Source of the DNA: an uncultured Pirellula sp.
Lineage (GTDB): Bacteria; Planctomycetota; Planctomycetia; Pirellulales; Pirellulaceae
NCBI GenBank assembly: GCA_903858115.1
Contig: CAIOHR010000073.1
Location: 122,362 to 186,361, forward strand
Direction: 5' to 3'
Length of the DNA: 64,000 nt
In this document: piece after piece, positions 46,779 through 55,515 of the stretch
Layout: each line of letters begins with the position of its first letter
Numbering within the stretch: position 1 is the stretch's first letter
Notes under the pieces: model-generated
Database searches by the model: none
What the model was told of the DNA's origin: nothing
The model's input: the letters and a program-made list of their open reading frames with translations, nothing else
Program-made: the position numbers and the translations under genes

Positions 46779-47140
46779 CGTTCATCCCTATGAAAAAGCA
46801 GTTCAACCTAGAGTATCGTATTGTGTTTCAACCGGAGTGTGCCCACAAGTTCAGTTCCGGAGTCTAAGTAGGTATACGATTTGCCAATCGACGAATCGCT
46901 TTTCGACGTTAGCCTTCCCGAATTCTACGTTTTACACGAGATGTCGAATTACAAGCCTGGCTGCGTCGGGAAGGTATGGATTGTCCATCACAGATCGGCA
47001 AGTTCGACATTCCAGGGACCCAATGATCAACCAACATTCATTAAAGTATAATGATCGATACTAATTTGCCACTCAAGAAGATTTTTACGGATGGCTTGGC
47101 GTTCGTTGGCTGAAAGCCGCCGCTACGGGGGAACGAAACT
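46779..47140. other. divergent intergenic region
   Basis: 362 bases between the minus-strand propeller and the plus-strand ThuA gene. It should hold both promoters, but no -35/-10 pair stands out. ACGGGGGAACGAAACT sits just before the ThuA ATG. No repeat or RNA is recognised. Confidence 0.4.
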
Positions 47141-48181
47141 ATGAAAATTTTGCGCACGGCTCTGTACATACTTGCAGTTCTCTACCCTTTGCAGTCCACG
47201 CGAGCTGTGGAGCAGTGGCTTACAATGGAAGGCAGCTCACAAGGAATCGGAAAAGGGCAACACATCGTCTTTGTCACGGGCGAAGAATACTATCGGTCCG
47301 AAGAAGGTATGTGTATGTTCGCCCAACTGTTGTCTAGACATCATGGATTCAAATGCACCGTGCTCTTCGCCATCGATCCGGTAACTGGCACCATCAATCC
47401 CAATCGCAACAACAATATCCCTGGTCTTGCAGCGCTTGAAAGTGCTGACCTCATGGTGATCTTCGCGCGCTTTCGCGAACTGCCCGACGAAGACATGAAG
47501 CATATCGTGGATTACGTGAATGCCGGCAAGCCAGTCTTAGGAATTCGCAACGCGACACATGCGTTCCGTTATTCTCCCGGTAGCTCTAGTCCTTACAAAA
47601 AATGGGATTTTCAGAACCGCGAATGGCAAGGAGGATTCGGGCAGCAGATTTTGGGCGACACGTGGATTGCTCACTATGGCAAATTCCAAAAGGAAGCCAC
47701 ACTCGCAATCAAGAATTCAACGCAAAGTAAGCATCCTGTTTTACGAGGTGTCGGAGATAAGATTTTCTGTCATACCGATGTCAATTCTGTCGAGCGTTTG
47801 ACAGCGCAAGATGTAGTGCTGTTCCATGGGCAAGTTCTATCCGGTCTCAGCGCCGACGATCCGCCGGTAACCGATAGTCGCAGGGATATGCGCATGCCCT
47901 TGGCCTGGTTCAAGACGTACGCAGCTCCATCGGGAAAACAGGGACGATCCTTTACGACCACTGCCGGCGCTTCACTAGATTGGCAAAGCGAAGACTTGCG
48001 ACGATTAATGGTCAACGCCATGCTTTCGCTAACCGGTCATGATCATGAGATACCTGAGAGAACGAACGTCGACTTTGTTGAGGCCTATACGCCTCAGCCA
48101 ACTGGGGCTCGGAGCGACGAAGCATGGGCTGCTGCCAAGTTGTCGCCAACTCATTGGATGACAAATCGACCGAAGCGTTAG
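47141..48181 (+). CDS. secreted ThuA-domain protein (trehalose-utilisation type)
   Basis: A protein of 346 residues with a signal peptide (TALYILAVLYPLQSTRAVEQ). The ThuA glutamine-amidotransferase-like fold is seen in HIVFVTGEEYYRSEEGMCMF, HGFKCTVLFAIDPVTGTINP, ADLMVIFARFRELPDEDMKH, GKPVLGIRNATHAFRY. The C-terminal part has PLAWFKTYAAPSGKQGRSFT and RRLMVNAMLSLTG, typical of planctomycete members. ThuA proteins act in sugar metabolism, probably on keto-sugars; the exact reaction is unknown. It is probably independent of its neighbours. Confidence 0.9.
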   Translation: MKILRTALYILAVLYPLQSTRAVEQWLTMEGSSQGIGKGQHIVFVTGEEYYRSEEGMCMFAQLLSRHHGFKCTVLFAIDPVTGTINPNRNNNIPGLAALESADLMVIFARFRELPDEDMKHIVDYVNAGKPVLGIRNATHAFRYSPGSSSPYKKWDFQNREWQGGFGQQILGDTWIAHYGKFQKEATLAIKNSTQSKHPVLRGVGDKIFCHTDVNSVERLTAQDVVLFHGQVLSGLSADDPPVTDSRRDMRMPLAWFKTYAAPSGKQGRSFTTTAGASLDWQSEDLRRLMVNAMLSLTGHDHEIPERTNVDFVEAYTPQPTGARSDEAWAAAKLSPTHWMTNRPKR

Positions 48182-48336
48182 CAGTCTGCCCGGCGATCGA
48201 GAATCCGGTTTAGGAGAAGACCAAAATGAAACGCAGCCACGCTCGTTCCCACGAATCGATTGAGTTCGCTCGCAGTCAACGTCGCACACAGCTGCCATCC
48301 ACCAAAACGCAACGATCACGGTCCCTGCCAATCCGA

Positions 48337-48657
48337 TTAGCCCCTGGTTGATTCTCCGCTTGCTTCAGAATCTGCGTGAAGTCGTTCATCAGGCCCAACG
48401 CGAAATTCTATGAACTGGGTTTGATCTAATGTTCCAATATAGCCGAAAAGCCTTGACGACCTGGCAAGCTCGAGCTTGTTTAGCACGAATGCATCGATCT
48501 CGTAGCGAACTAAGCTGGCTGCTCGCACCCCTGTCGGCTCGGTCGCCGTCAGCGCAACGAACGGCCCTCCGCCCAGAGTTACCCCGAACGCAGCGGCAAC
48601 GAGTTCGGTCGCGATGTCCTCTTCCGCGTTGCATTGACGAGTTGGACACACTATCAT
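48337..48657 (-). CDS. unrecognised small protein, divergent from the DUF1592 gene
   Basis: 106 codons from an ATG at 48657 with AGGAACC six bases before it. The translation is coherent (ATELVAAAFGVTLGGGPFVA, GVRAASLVRYEIDAFVLNKL, RLFGYIGTLDQTQFIEFRVG), and its polarity pattern looks globular. The stretch EIDAFVLNKLE echoes the DUF1549 phrase IDAFVLAKLE, but the following residues do not match that family. It is either a genuine small gene or a remnant. The rest of the region 48182-48707 shows nothing else. Confidence 0.4.
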   Translation of the reverse strand: MIVCPTRQCNAEEDIATELVAAAFGVTLGGGPFVALTATEPTGVRAASLVRYEIDAFVLNKLELARSSRLFGYIGTLDQTQFIEFRVGPDERLHADSEASGESTRG

Positions 48658-48707
48658 CAGGTTCCTGCCTAATAGAATTGGTTCCCTCCCTTGATGTCGT
48701 ATGGTCA

Positions 48708-51167
48708 ATGATTCCTAAGCTCCTGCGTCTGGCCATTCTTGGTGCGATGAGTCTCAGTGGGATGAGCTTTTCGCTCGTTGCACAAGAAGTTGCGCGAACC
48801 GTACGAAGCTTCGGCGAAACCGTTCTGCCTATTGTTCGATCCCATTGCTCAGCATGTCATGGCCCTCAAAAGCAGGAGGGTGATTTTCGATTCGATACGC
48901 TCGCATCCGATCTCAAAGCCGACCCCAAAGTTGCCGAACAGTGGCACCGTGTGTTAAAGGTTTTGGAAAAGGGGGAGATGCCTCCTGAGGGAGCAAAGCC
49001 CTTGCGATCGGCCAAACGGAAGAAGTTGATAGATGCCATCGCTCGCGAAGTCGAAGATGCAATTCAAAAACTCGACACGAACGGCACGCATAGCGTCCCT
49101 CGTCGATTGAATCGAGTTGAATATGAGAATACGATGCGCGACCTTCTCGGGCTCGACATGGACTACGGACGCGACCTGCCCAGCGATCCACCCTCACAAG
49201 ACGGTTTTTACAACAATGGCCAATCGCTTCCGATGTCGGCCGAACAGCTCCAGTGCTATTTGGATACTGCTCGTCGAGCTATGGATAAAGTGATCGTTAG
49301 TGGTCCAGCTCCCAAAGTCTTCCAGCACGAGTTCAAAAGTAGTAACGTCGGAGGCTGGAAAGGGGATGTTGAGCTTTCCAATCGATTGGGACGACGACAA
49401 GAGTTTATTGCGAAGATGGTTGGTGAATATCCTGAAGAAGGAGAGTTTTTGATTCGAGTCAAGTTGTCCGCTAACTTGAAGCAAGATATCGGTTTCCCAC
49501 TTCTCGAAGTCTCCCTTGGCTACCGTCCTGATACGGAGATCTTGTTCGGTGAAGTTGCTCTCATTGAAATTGCAGAGCCTGCCATTCGAGATGCCGACGC
49601 AACTCCTGACAAAAATAATGAGGAAGGAGAAGGCCATCACGAGCCGCTTGAACAAGTCTTCGAGCTGCGAGGGCGTGTTGAGAATTTTCCATTGCCTGTT
49701 CGCGGGCAAGGCAAATTCCCGGGGCTCGTGATCAAGATTCGAAACGCCTACGACGACGGTTCGCCTCTTCCGAAAGGGAAGAAGGAGAAAGAAAATGGAA
49801 ATAAGTGGATTTACCCAGAGGAACTCAACCTTCCTACCATGCAGATTCACTCGGTGGAGTTTGAGGGGCCAATCTTCGATCAATGGCCACCTCAGATGCA
49901 TCGCCAAATCCTCTTTGATTCAGAGCAACGCAACACTGATGAAAAAACCTATGTTGCGGAAGTCCTTCATCGCTTCATGACGAGAGCCTACCGTCACCCC
50001 GTCGAGCCTTCGGAAGTGGATCGTCTCCTTGAGTTCTTCTTGGCCATTCGAAAGGAATTCCCTACCTTCGAGGAGGCGATACGTGAAACTCTTTCCATGG
50101 TACTGATCAGCCCACGCTTCTTGTACTTGATGGTACCGAGTGACAAAGAATCAGGAATCGACGATTCGGCGCTGGCGGCAAGACTCTCCTATTTTCTTTG
50201 GAGCACAATACCAGACACCGAACTGAATGAGCTTGCGACGCACGGTCGACTTCACGATTCGGATCGTATGGCGCAGCAGGTAGAACGGATGCTAAAGGAC
50301 GACCAATCAACCCGATTTGTCGAGCAATTTATAGATCAATGGTTGAATATTGACAAGCTCGAGAATGTTTCCGTAAGCCAAGAACGGTTCAAAGGGTTTG
50401 ATGATCGAATCAAAAAGGAGATGCGTCGCGAGACACAACAGTACTTCAAGTATCTTCTGGATCATGACTTGAGTGCGATGAATCTCCTACGTTCGGATTT
50501 CGTGGTAATCAACGAAAAGATGGCCAAGCATTACGGAATCGGTGGAGTTTGGGGAGCGAGTTATCGCAGAGTTGAAGTGGAGCCAACTCTTCATCGAGGT
50601 GGGCTGCTCGGACAAGCGAGTCTCCTTCTTAGCAACTCAACAGGTCGCGACTCGCATCCTGTAAGGCGCGCGGTATGGATTCGGGACCGGCTTCTCAACG
50701 ATCCACCCTCACCCCCACCAGCCGATGTTCCGCCACTGAAGGAGGCCGACCCAAATTTCGGACAACTGTCGGTTCGCGAGCAGTTAGAAATACATCGGAG
50801 CACTGATTCGTGTGCTCGATGTCATCGTGGACTGGATCCCTGGGGTATTGCCCTCGAAAACTTCGATGCGGTTGGTCGGTGGCGGAGCGAGTCGATCGAT
50901 GCCACCGCAATCTTCCCCGGTGATCGAAAAGTCCAGGGATTTGAGCAACTTCGTGAGTATCTCGTCGCTGAACATGCTAGTCAATTCGCAGGTTCGCTCG
51001 TTTCGCGGCTTTTGACTTACGCCTTGGGCAGAAAACTGGAGTTGTCGGATCAGCCCACCGTCAATAGATTGACAACCGAGTTTGCGGCGGATGGCTATCG
51101 ACTCAAGTCTCTGATACAAAACGTGGTAAAGACATCCGCATTTCAAAACTCTGGAACAGGTGGTTGA
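48708..51167 (+). CDS. PSCyt1-DUF1587-DUF1595-DUF1592-DUF1588-DUF1585 protein
   Basis: About 819 residues from the ATG at 48708, chosen because the signal peptide (LRLAILGAMSLSGMSFSLVA) follows; the frame extends 93 codons upstream as non-coding sequence. Domain order: PSCyt1 (RSHCSACHGPQKQEGDFRFD), DUF1587 (RRLNRVEYENTMRDLLGLDM), DUF1595 (VLHRFMTRAYRHPVEPSEVD), DUF1592 (ALAARLSYFLWSTIPDTEL), DUF1588 (GLLGQASLLLSNSTGRDSHP; CARCHRGLDPWGIALENFD), DUF1585 (LVSRLLTYALGRKLELSD). Two CxxCH motifs could carry haem. Secreted; function unproven. The DUF1552 partner follows six bases later. Confidence 0.94.
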   Translation: MIPKLLRLAILGAMSLSGMSFSLVAQEVARTVRSFGETVLPIVRSHCSACHGPQKQEGDFRFDTLASDLKADPKVAEQWHRVLKVLEKGEMPPEGAKPLRSAKRKKLIDAIAREVEDAIQKLDTNGTHSVPRRLNRVEYENTMRDLLGLDMDYGRDLPSDPPSQDGFYNNGQSLPMSAEQLQCYLDTARRAMDKVIVSGPAPKVFQHEFKSSNVGGWKGDVELSNRLGRRQEFIAKMVGEYPEEGEFLIRVKLSANLKQDIGFPLLEVSLGYRPDTEILFGEVALIEIAEPAIRDADATPDKNNEEGEGHHEPLEQVFELRGRVENFPLPVRGQGKFPGLVIKIRNAYDDGSPLPKGKKEKENGNKWIYPEELNLPTMQIHSVEFEGPIFDQWPPQMHRQILFDSEQRNTDEKTYVAEVLHRFMTRAYRHPVEPSEVDRLLEFFLAIRKEFPTFEEAIRETLSMVLISPRFLYLMVPSDKESGIDDSALAARLSYFLWSTIPDTELNELATHGRLHDSDRMAQQVERMLKDDQSTRFVEQFIDQWLNIDKLENVSVSQERFKGFDDRIKKEMRRETQQYFKYLLDHDLSAMNLLRSDFVVINEKMAKHYGIGGVWGASYRRVEVEPTLHRGGLLGQASLLLSNSTGRDSHPVRRAVWIRDRLLNDPPSPPPADVPPLKEADPNFGQLSVREQLEIHRSTDSCARCHRGLDPWGIALENFDAVGRWRSESIDATAIFPGDRKVQGFEQLREYLVAEHASQFAGSLVSRLLTYALGRKLELSDQPTVNRLTTEFAADGYRLKSLIQNVVKTSAFQNSGTGG

Positions 51168-51173
51168 TCGACG

Positions 51174-52514
51174 ATGAAAAACAAATCATGGCACCTTGAT
51201 CGACGAACATTCTTGATGGGGACCGGAGTATCGCTTGGGCTTCCATGGCTTGATTGTATGGCCGCAAGTGTCCCCAAGGATTCGCAAGCGAAACGATTCT
51301 GCGCGATGTACTTCGGGTTCGGAGTCAGTTTGCCCGACGAAAAGAGCGAGCAAGCCAAGTGGCGATGGTTTCCCAAGGGGGAGGGAAAAGAGTATCAATT
51401 CAATGAAAGTCTTGCCCCGCTTGAAGCGTATCGCGATCGACTGACGGTGCTCGGTGGACTCTCTCATCCGCACGGGCGGAAAATGGGGGCGCACGATACC
51501 GCCGATACTTTCTTAACTGGCGCCCTAATGAATGAAAAATCGCTCAACAACACAGTCTCGCTGGATCAGGTTCTAGCAAAAGCAAACGGTGACCAAACGC
51601 GATTTTCGTCCTTGGTTATGTCAACCGATGGTGGTGTTGGGGAGCCGACTCGTTCGAGCACTCTATCGTACGATGCCAAGGGCCGACCGGTTCCTGCCCT
51701 CAATCAACCTCGCCGCATCTTTGAACGATTTTTTGGAGTGGGTGACGCGGATTCGATAGCGGAGCGACGTCGTCTGAAGAGCCAATCTGTGATGTTGGAT
51801 CGCGTTCTCGACAATGCACGTTCTTTGCGACGACAGCTTGGAAAGCAAGATCAAGATAAGTTCGACGAGTACCTCTCCTCGGTTCGCGAAATTGAAGAGA
51901 GGGTCGAAACTTCGCAAAGATGGCTAGAGATCCCACGCCGCGAACTTCGGGATGAAGAGCTTCAGATGCTCCAGTTAGACTCCGATGAAAATGCACCGTT
52001 CGCTTTCATTCGCACGATGTACGACTTGCTCTACCTCGCCTTTCGAACGGACTCTGTCCGAGTTGCGACCTATCAAATCACGAACATGGCCGATGGATCT
52101 TCCAAGGCAGGGAAGTTTCCTCAACTAGAGGGATTCAAGGATTCGCTCCATACGCTCGCTCATGCATGGGATAAGCCTGAAGGTGCTGAAATTCTCGGCA
52201 AATGGGATCGGTTGATGATCGAGCAGTTTTCGCATTTCCTTGAGCGGTTGGCTTCGGCACAAGATCAGAATGGTGCGATCCTCGACAATACGTTGGTGCT
52301 TTATGGAAGCAGTAATAGCAACACGCACAATAACAATAACTACCCGTTGATCCTTGCGGGGGGCAAGAACCTAGGGTTGAAACATGGACGCTATTTAAAG
52401 ATCGATGACAAGGTTCCACTATCGAATCTCTTTGTGACCCTTCTTGATTGCATGGGGACGAAGCGAGAGTCCTTTGCAGATAGCACCGGCGATCTAAGCG
52501 AACTCCGAAGCTAA
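51174..52514 (+). CDS. DUF1552 secreted protein
   Basis: A protein of 446 residues. The N-terminus HLDRRTFLMGTGVSLGLPWL has a Tat-like RR and hydrophobic core. Family landmarks: FCAMYFGFGVSLPDEKSEQA, LEAYRDRLTVLGGLSHPHGR, AHDTADTFLTGALMNEKSLN, SSLVMSTDGGVGEPTRSSTL, RLKSQSVMLDRVLDNARSLR, TLVLYGSSNSNTHNNNNYPL, GRYLKIDDKVPLSNLFVTLL. It is complete and directly downstream of the DUF1592-type gene, the usual operon pair. It converges on the response regulator. Confidence 0.94.
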   Translation: MKNKSWHLDRRTFLMGTGVSLGLPWLDCMAASVPKDSQAKRFCAMYFGFGVSLPDEKSEQAKWRWFPKGEGKEYQFNESLAPLEAYRDRLTVLGGLSHPHGRKMGAHDTADTFLTGALMNEKSLNNTVSLDQVLAKANGDQTRFSSLVMSTDGGVGEPTRSSTLSYDAKGRPVPALNQPRRIFERFFGVGDADSIAERRRLKSQSVMLDRVLDNARSLRRQLGKQDQDKFDEYLSSVREIEERVETSQRWLEIPRRELRDEELQMLQLDSDENAPFAFIRTMYDLLYLAFRTDSVRVATYQITNMADGSSKAGKFPQLEGFKDSLHTLAHAWDKPEGAEILGKWDRLMIEQFSHFLERLASAQDQNGAILDNTLVLYGSSNSNTHNNNNYPLILAGGKNLGLKHGRYLKIDDKVPLSNLFVTLLDCMGTKRESFADSTGDLSELRS

Positions 52515-52624
52515 ATGAGCAATGGCATTGGCTTTGACTTTTGTCGGCTTTGTCAACGGAGGCCCTAATCGATACCGGTTTCTTCCACAAAGCTGACGTG
52601 TTGTTTCGTAATGGAAACCTCTCG

Positions 52625-54073
52625 TCAGTCAATGCCGTAACGACGCATCTTTTGACGGAGGGTGGATCGATGCAACCCTAATCTGGCTGCCGTCGCGGCT
52701 CGATTATGCGCCGACCTCTTGAGCATTTCTTCCAGTAAGGGGGGTTCAACCAAAGCGAGGAACTCGTCATAGAGCATTCCAAACTCGGTTGAACTACCCG
52801 CTTCTGCGGTTTCCTCGGAGAGCTTTCCGTTCAGCCATTCTTTGACGATCACAGCGATCGATCGATTCCTCGCTTCGTCTGCAGGCTGCCCCAGCTTGCG
52901 AACCTCGATATGCTCAAAGGCTTCGCGAACGTTCGATAAGTCCAAAGGTTGGTTCGGGTAAAGCGCGATCGCTTTCTCGACAACATTTCGTAGCTGCCGC
53001 ACATCGCCCGGCCATTCTTGAGTCGACATCCAATACAGCGCACTCGGAGTGAATGTGCCGTTTGCACATTTCTTATTCAATCGATTCGCGATCGCCTGCG
53101 CTATAAGCACTGCGTCCTCTTTTCGAAAACTGAGCGGAGGGACATCAATCTGCATCACACGCAATTTCTGAAGCAGACTCGGGTCGAACTCTTCATGTTT
53201 TTCCAGCTCGTGATGCGTCCCTATCAACATTCGGGCCGAACAATGTAATGTTGTTCCTGAACCATGTGGCGTATAAAAGGAATCTTCAAGCACTCGCAGG
53301 AGTTGCGATTGCACGCTGCCTGGCAAATCGAATGCTTCGCAGATAAATAGACTGCCCTCGCCTGCTAGGCCGAACAAGCCAGTCTTGAGAGTCCCGCCGC
53401 CTGGGTCATCTTGAACATTGCCAACAAACTCCAGTTCCAAGTTCTCGATCGGTATCGACGCAGGCTTCACCGAAAGGAATGGTCGTTGCGATCGTTCGCT
53501 GTGCCGATGGATCGAGGCGGCTACCGATTCGATCGGCGCTCCGTCCGGTCCCGTGATCAACACAGGTTGGGTCGAGCGACTTGCGATGGCGATCTGACGG
53601 TACGTTTGCTGAATGGCTGCCGAATTTCCGAGAAGCAACACCTCGTTGATCGGAACGGTAAAGTCAATTGTATTCTGCTGAGGAATGAGTGACCCCACAG
53701 CCACCGAGTCAATCGCTTTCTCAATCGTTCGAATGGCATCTTGCAGGTCGAAAGGTTTCACCAAGTATTCGAAAACACTTGCCTTCATCGCTTTGACTGC
53801 AGTCGATAGATCGCCGAATGCGGTCATCAAGACGACAGGAACTCCTGGTCGAAACTTGGCGACAGCATCGACAACGCAAAAGCCATCGGCGTGCGGGAGC
53901 CGAACATCCGTTATGATCGTATCACATGGCTGCTCCACAGAACGAAGTGCTTGGATAGCGCTCTCCGCGTCAGAGAAAACGCTGACTCTCACGCCGCGAT
54001 TCTCTAACGCTTTGCGGAGCGACCAGCAAATTGCCGGTTCATCGTCAACGATCCATGCGACCGGGGTTTTCAA
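52625..54073 (-). CDS. NtrC-type response regulator with decayed P-loop
   Basis: 482 residues if the start is the TTG at 54073, which overlaps the kinase stop as TTGA and has GGAG nine bases before it. The receiver is complete: D10-D11, D56 (IITDVRLP), T84 and K106 (LVKPFD). The AAA-like centre has LITGPDGAPIESVAASIH at 172-189 in place of GESGTGKE, so the Walker lysine is Ile181; GLAGEGSLFICEAFDLP stands where GAFTGA and Walker B would be. RxED-like and WPGDVRQLRNVVEKAI segments remain. A Fis helix-turn-helix ends it (SAHNRAATAARLGLHRSTLR). Likely a sigma-54-independent DNA-binding regulator. Confidence 0.88.
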   Translation of the reverse strand: MKTPVAWIVDDEPAICWSLRKALENRGVRVSVFSDAESAIQALRSVEQPCDTIITDVRLPHADGFCVVDAVAKFRPGVPVVLMTAFGDLSTAVKAMKASVFEYLVKPFDLQDAIRTIEKAIDSVAVGSLIPQQNTIDFTVPINEVLLLGNSAAIQQTYRQIAIASRSTQPVLITGPDGAPIESVAASIHRHSERSQRPFLSVKPASIPIENLELEFVGNVQDDPGGGTLKTGLFGLAGEGSLFICEAFDLPGSVQSQLLRVLEDSFYTPHGSGTTLHCSARMLIGTHHELEKHEEFDPSLLQKLRVMQIDVPPLSFRKEDAVLIAQAIANRLNKKCANGTFTPSALYWMSTQEWPGDVRQLRNVVEKAIALYPNQPLDLSNVREAFEHIEVRKLGQPADEARNRSIAVIVKEWLNGKLSEETAEAGSSTEFGMLYDEFLALVEPPLLEEMLKRSAHNRAATAARLGLHRSTLRQKMRRYGID

Positions 54074-55512
54074 GATGAAGACTCCGACTCGTAAACGCTG
54101 AACTCGAAAACGGTCCAGCCCTCGCGTCGGTCCCAATTCAATTCGCCACCCAATGCGACGGCGACTCGTTTGCACATAGACAGTCCCAGTCCAACTCCTT
54201 CAGGTTTCGTGGTCACAAATGGTTCGAACATGGAATCACGGATTTGTTCATCCGGACCAGGACCGTTATCGCGAACGGACCAAACCCAAGCGCGACGAGT
54301 ATTCGTTGCATCTTCTGATTTTCGTACGGAACAAACAATTTCGACCGTACCACGAACATTAACTGCTTCCATTGAGTTCATCACCAAATTGACAAGTACA
54401 CCGACGATCGCTTCGCCATCCGGCAAGATCGAGGGTTCCAATGTAGTTGTTGGGGAAGATTCGCCGATAGGTGATGAAAAAACATCCAACTGAATTTGTC
54501 GATGGGTTGCCATCGGTCGGACCAAATCGACTACCGACTCGGTAATCTGTTGCGCACTCATGGGGGTAGCCGCAGTGTTAGCTTGATTCGAGCGGACCGC
54601 TAACAGTCTGCGAATTTGTCCTTCAGCCAGATCGAGCTGCCGCATCGCAACACTGATCGCTTCGGTATCGGATGTCCCGCCATCGCACGTTTGCAAAGCA
54701 AGCCTAGCTCCCGTAAGGTGGTTTCTCAGCTCGTGAGCCAATCCACTCGCGAGCAAGTGGATAAGTCGAGCCCGTTCATTGTGTGCAATTTGCTTTTGCG
54801 ACGCATCGAGTTGTAAACTCATCTCGTGGATCGCTCCTTGAAGCGACTGAATATCGTCCGCTGGGCCGATCAACGGTCGCTTGGAAAAGTCCCCCTTGGC
54901 AATCGCGCCGACTTCCATTTTCAAATGATCGATTCTGCGAGCAAACTTCGCCGCAATCCAAGTCGCAACAATCCCAATCGCTATTGAGGAGAGCATTCCT
55001 GTCACAATAGGCAACATGAAGGCTAGCCAACCATCGTTGCGAATCGACTCTTTCTCCAGCAATAAGAGTATCTGTTCTTCTTGACGGAATGCTAACAGTC
55101 GCATCGATTGTTCGGAGAGTTTGAGCGTTCGAGGCTCCGTGCTGTCTTCGTCATACCCGATCCGTCCCAGCGTTTCTATTTCACTAGGGTTCAATGCTAA
55201 TGTAGATCGCATCGCAGTGGATGTCACCTGTTCTGTAGCCTGTCCATCCATTGCCCAAGGAAGAATGACTAAGTCGAGGCCTGTCAATGCATGCAACTGC
55301 TGCAATACGCTCGGTGTAAGAGGGAACGGAGCTGCCGACAAGAGCTTGCCCGTGGCGAGAAGCCGCTCGCGGGATGCTCGCAGAGAAGCACGATCGGCAG
55401 CCCATTTCGAAACACTTGCAACGAGAATTCCTGTTGCAAGAACACAAACCAGAATAGGGCCGAGGAACTGCCTCAATAACGAGTAGTTCCTGATGGGAAC
55501 CGATTTGCTCAA
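54070..55512 (-). CDS. membrane sensor histidine kinase
   Basis: 480 residues, starting at a TTG three bases after the sppA stop. TM1 is about residues 14-33 (FLGPILVCVLATGILVASVS), an extracytoplasmic sensor of about 130 residues follows, and TM2 is about 168-188 (LPIVTGMLSSIAIGIVATWI). A HAMP-like region precedes the H-box LASGLAHELRNHLTGARLA. The ATPase has the N box (VNLVMNSMEAV), G1 (VRDNGPGPDE), F box and G2 (GVGLGLSMCKRVAVALGG). It should autophosphorylate and pass phosphate to the adjacent regulator. Coupled translation with sppA and the regulator points to an envelope-related signal. Confidence 0.93.
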   Translation of the reverse strand: MSKSVPIRNYSLLRQFLGPILVCVLATGILVASVSKWAADRASLRASRERLLATGKLLSAAPFPLTPSVLQQLHALTGLDLVILPWAMDGQATEQVTSTAMRSTLALNPSEIETLGRIGYDEDSTEPRTLKLSEQSMRLLAFRQEEQILLLLEKESIRNDGWLAFMLPIVTGMLSSIAIGIVATWIAAKFARRIDHLKMEVGAIAKGDFSKRPLIGPADDIQSLQGAIHEMSLQLDASQKQIAHNERARLIHLLASGLAHELRNHLTGARLALQTCDGGTSDTEAISVAMRQLDLAEGQIRRLLAVRSNQANTAATPMSAQQITESVVDLVRPMATHRQIQLDVFSSPIGESSPTTTLEPSILPDGEAIVGVLVNLVMNSMEAVNVRGTVEIVCSVRKSEDATNTRRAWVWSVRDNGPGPDEQIRDSMFEPFVTTKPEGVGLGLSMCKRVAVALGGELNWDRREGWTVFEFSVYESESSS

Positions 55513-55515
55513 GAG

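Noticed and set aside
48429..48707. 93-codon N-terminal extension of the DUF1592-type gene
   Set aside because: Arg/Ser/Leu-rich shadow sequence with no signal peptide; a proper signal peptide follows the ATG at 48708.
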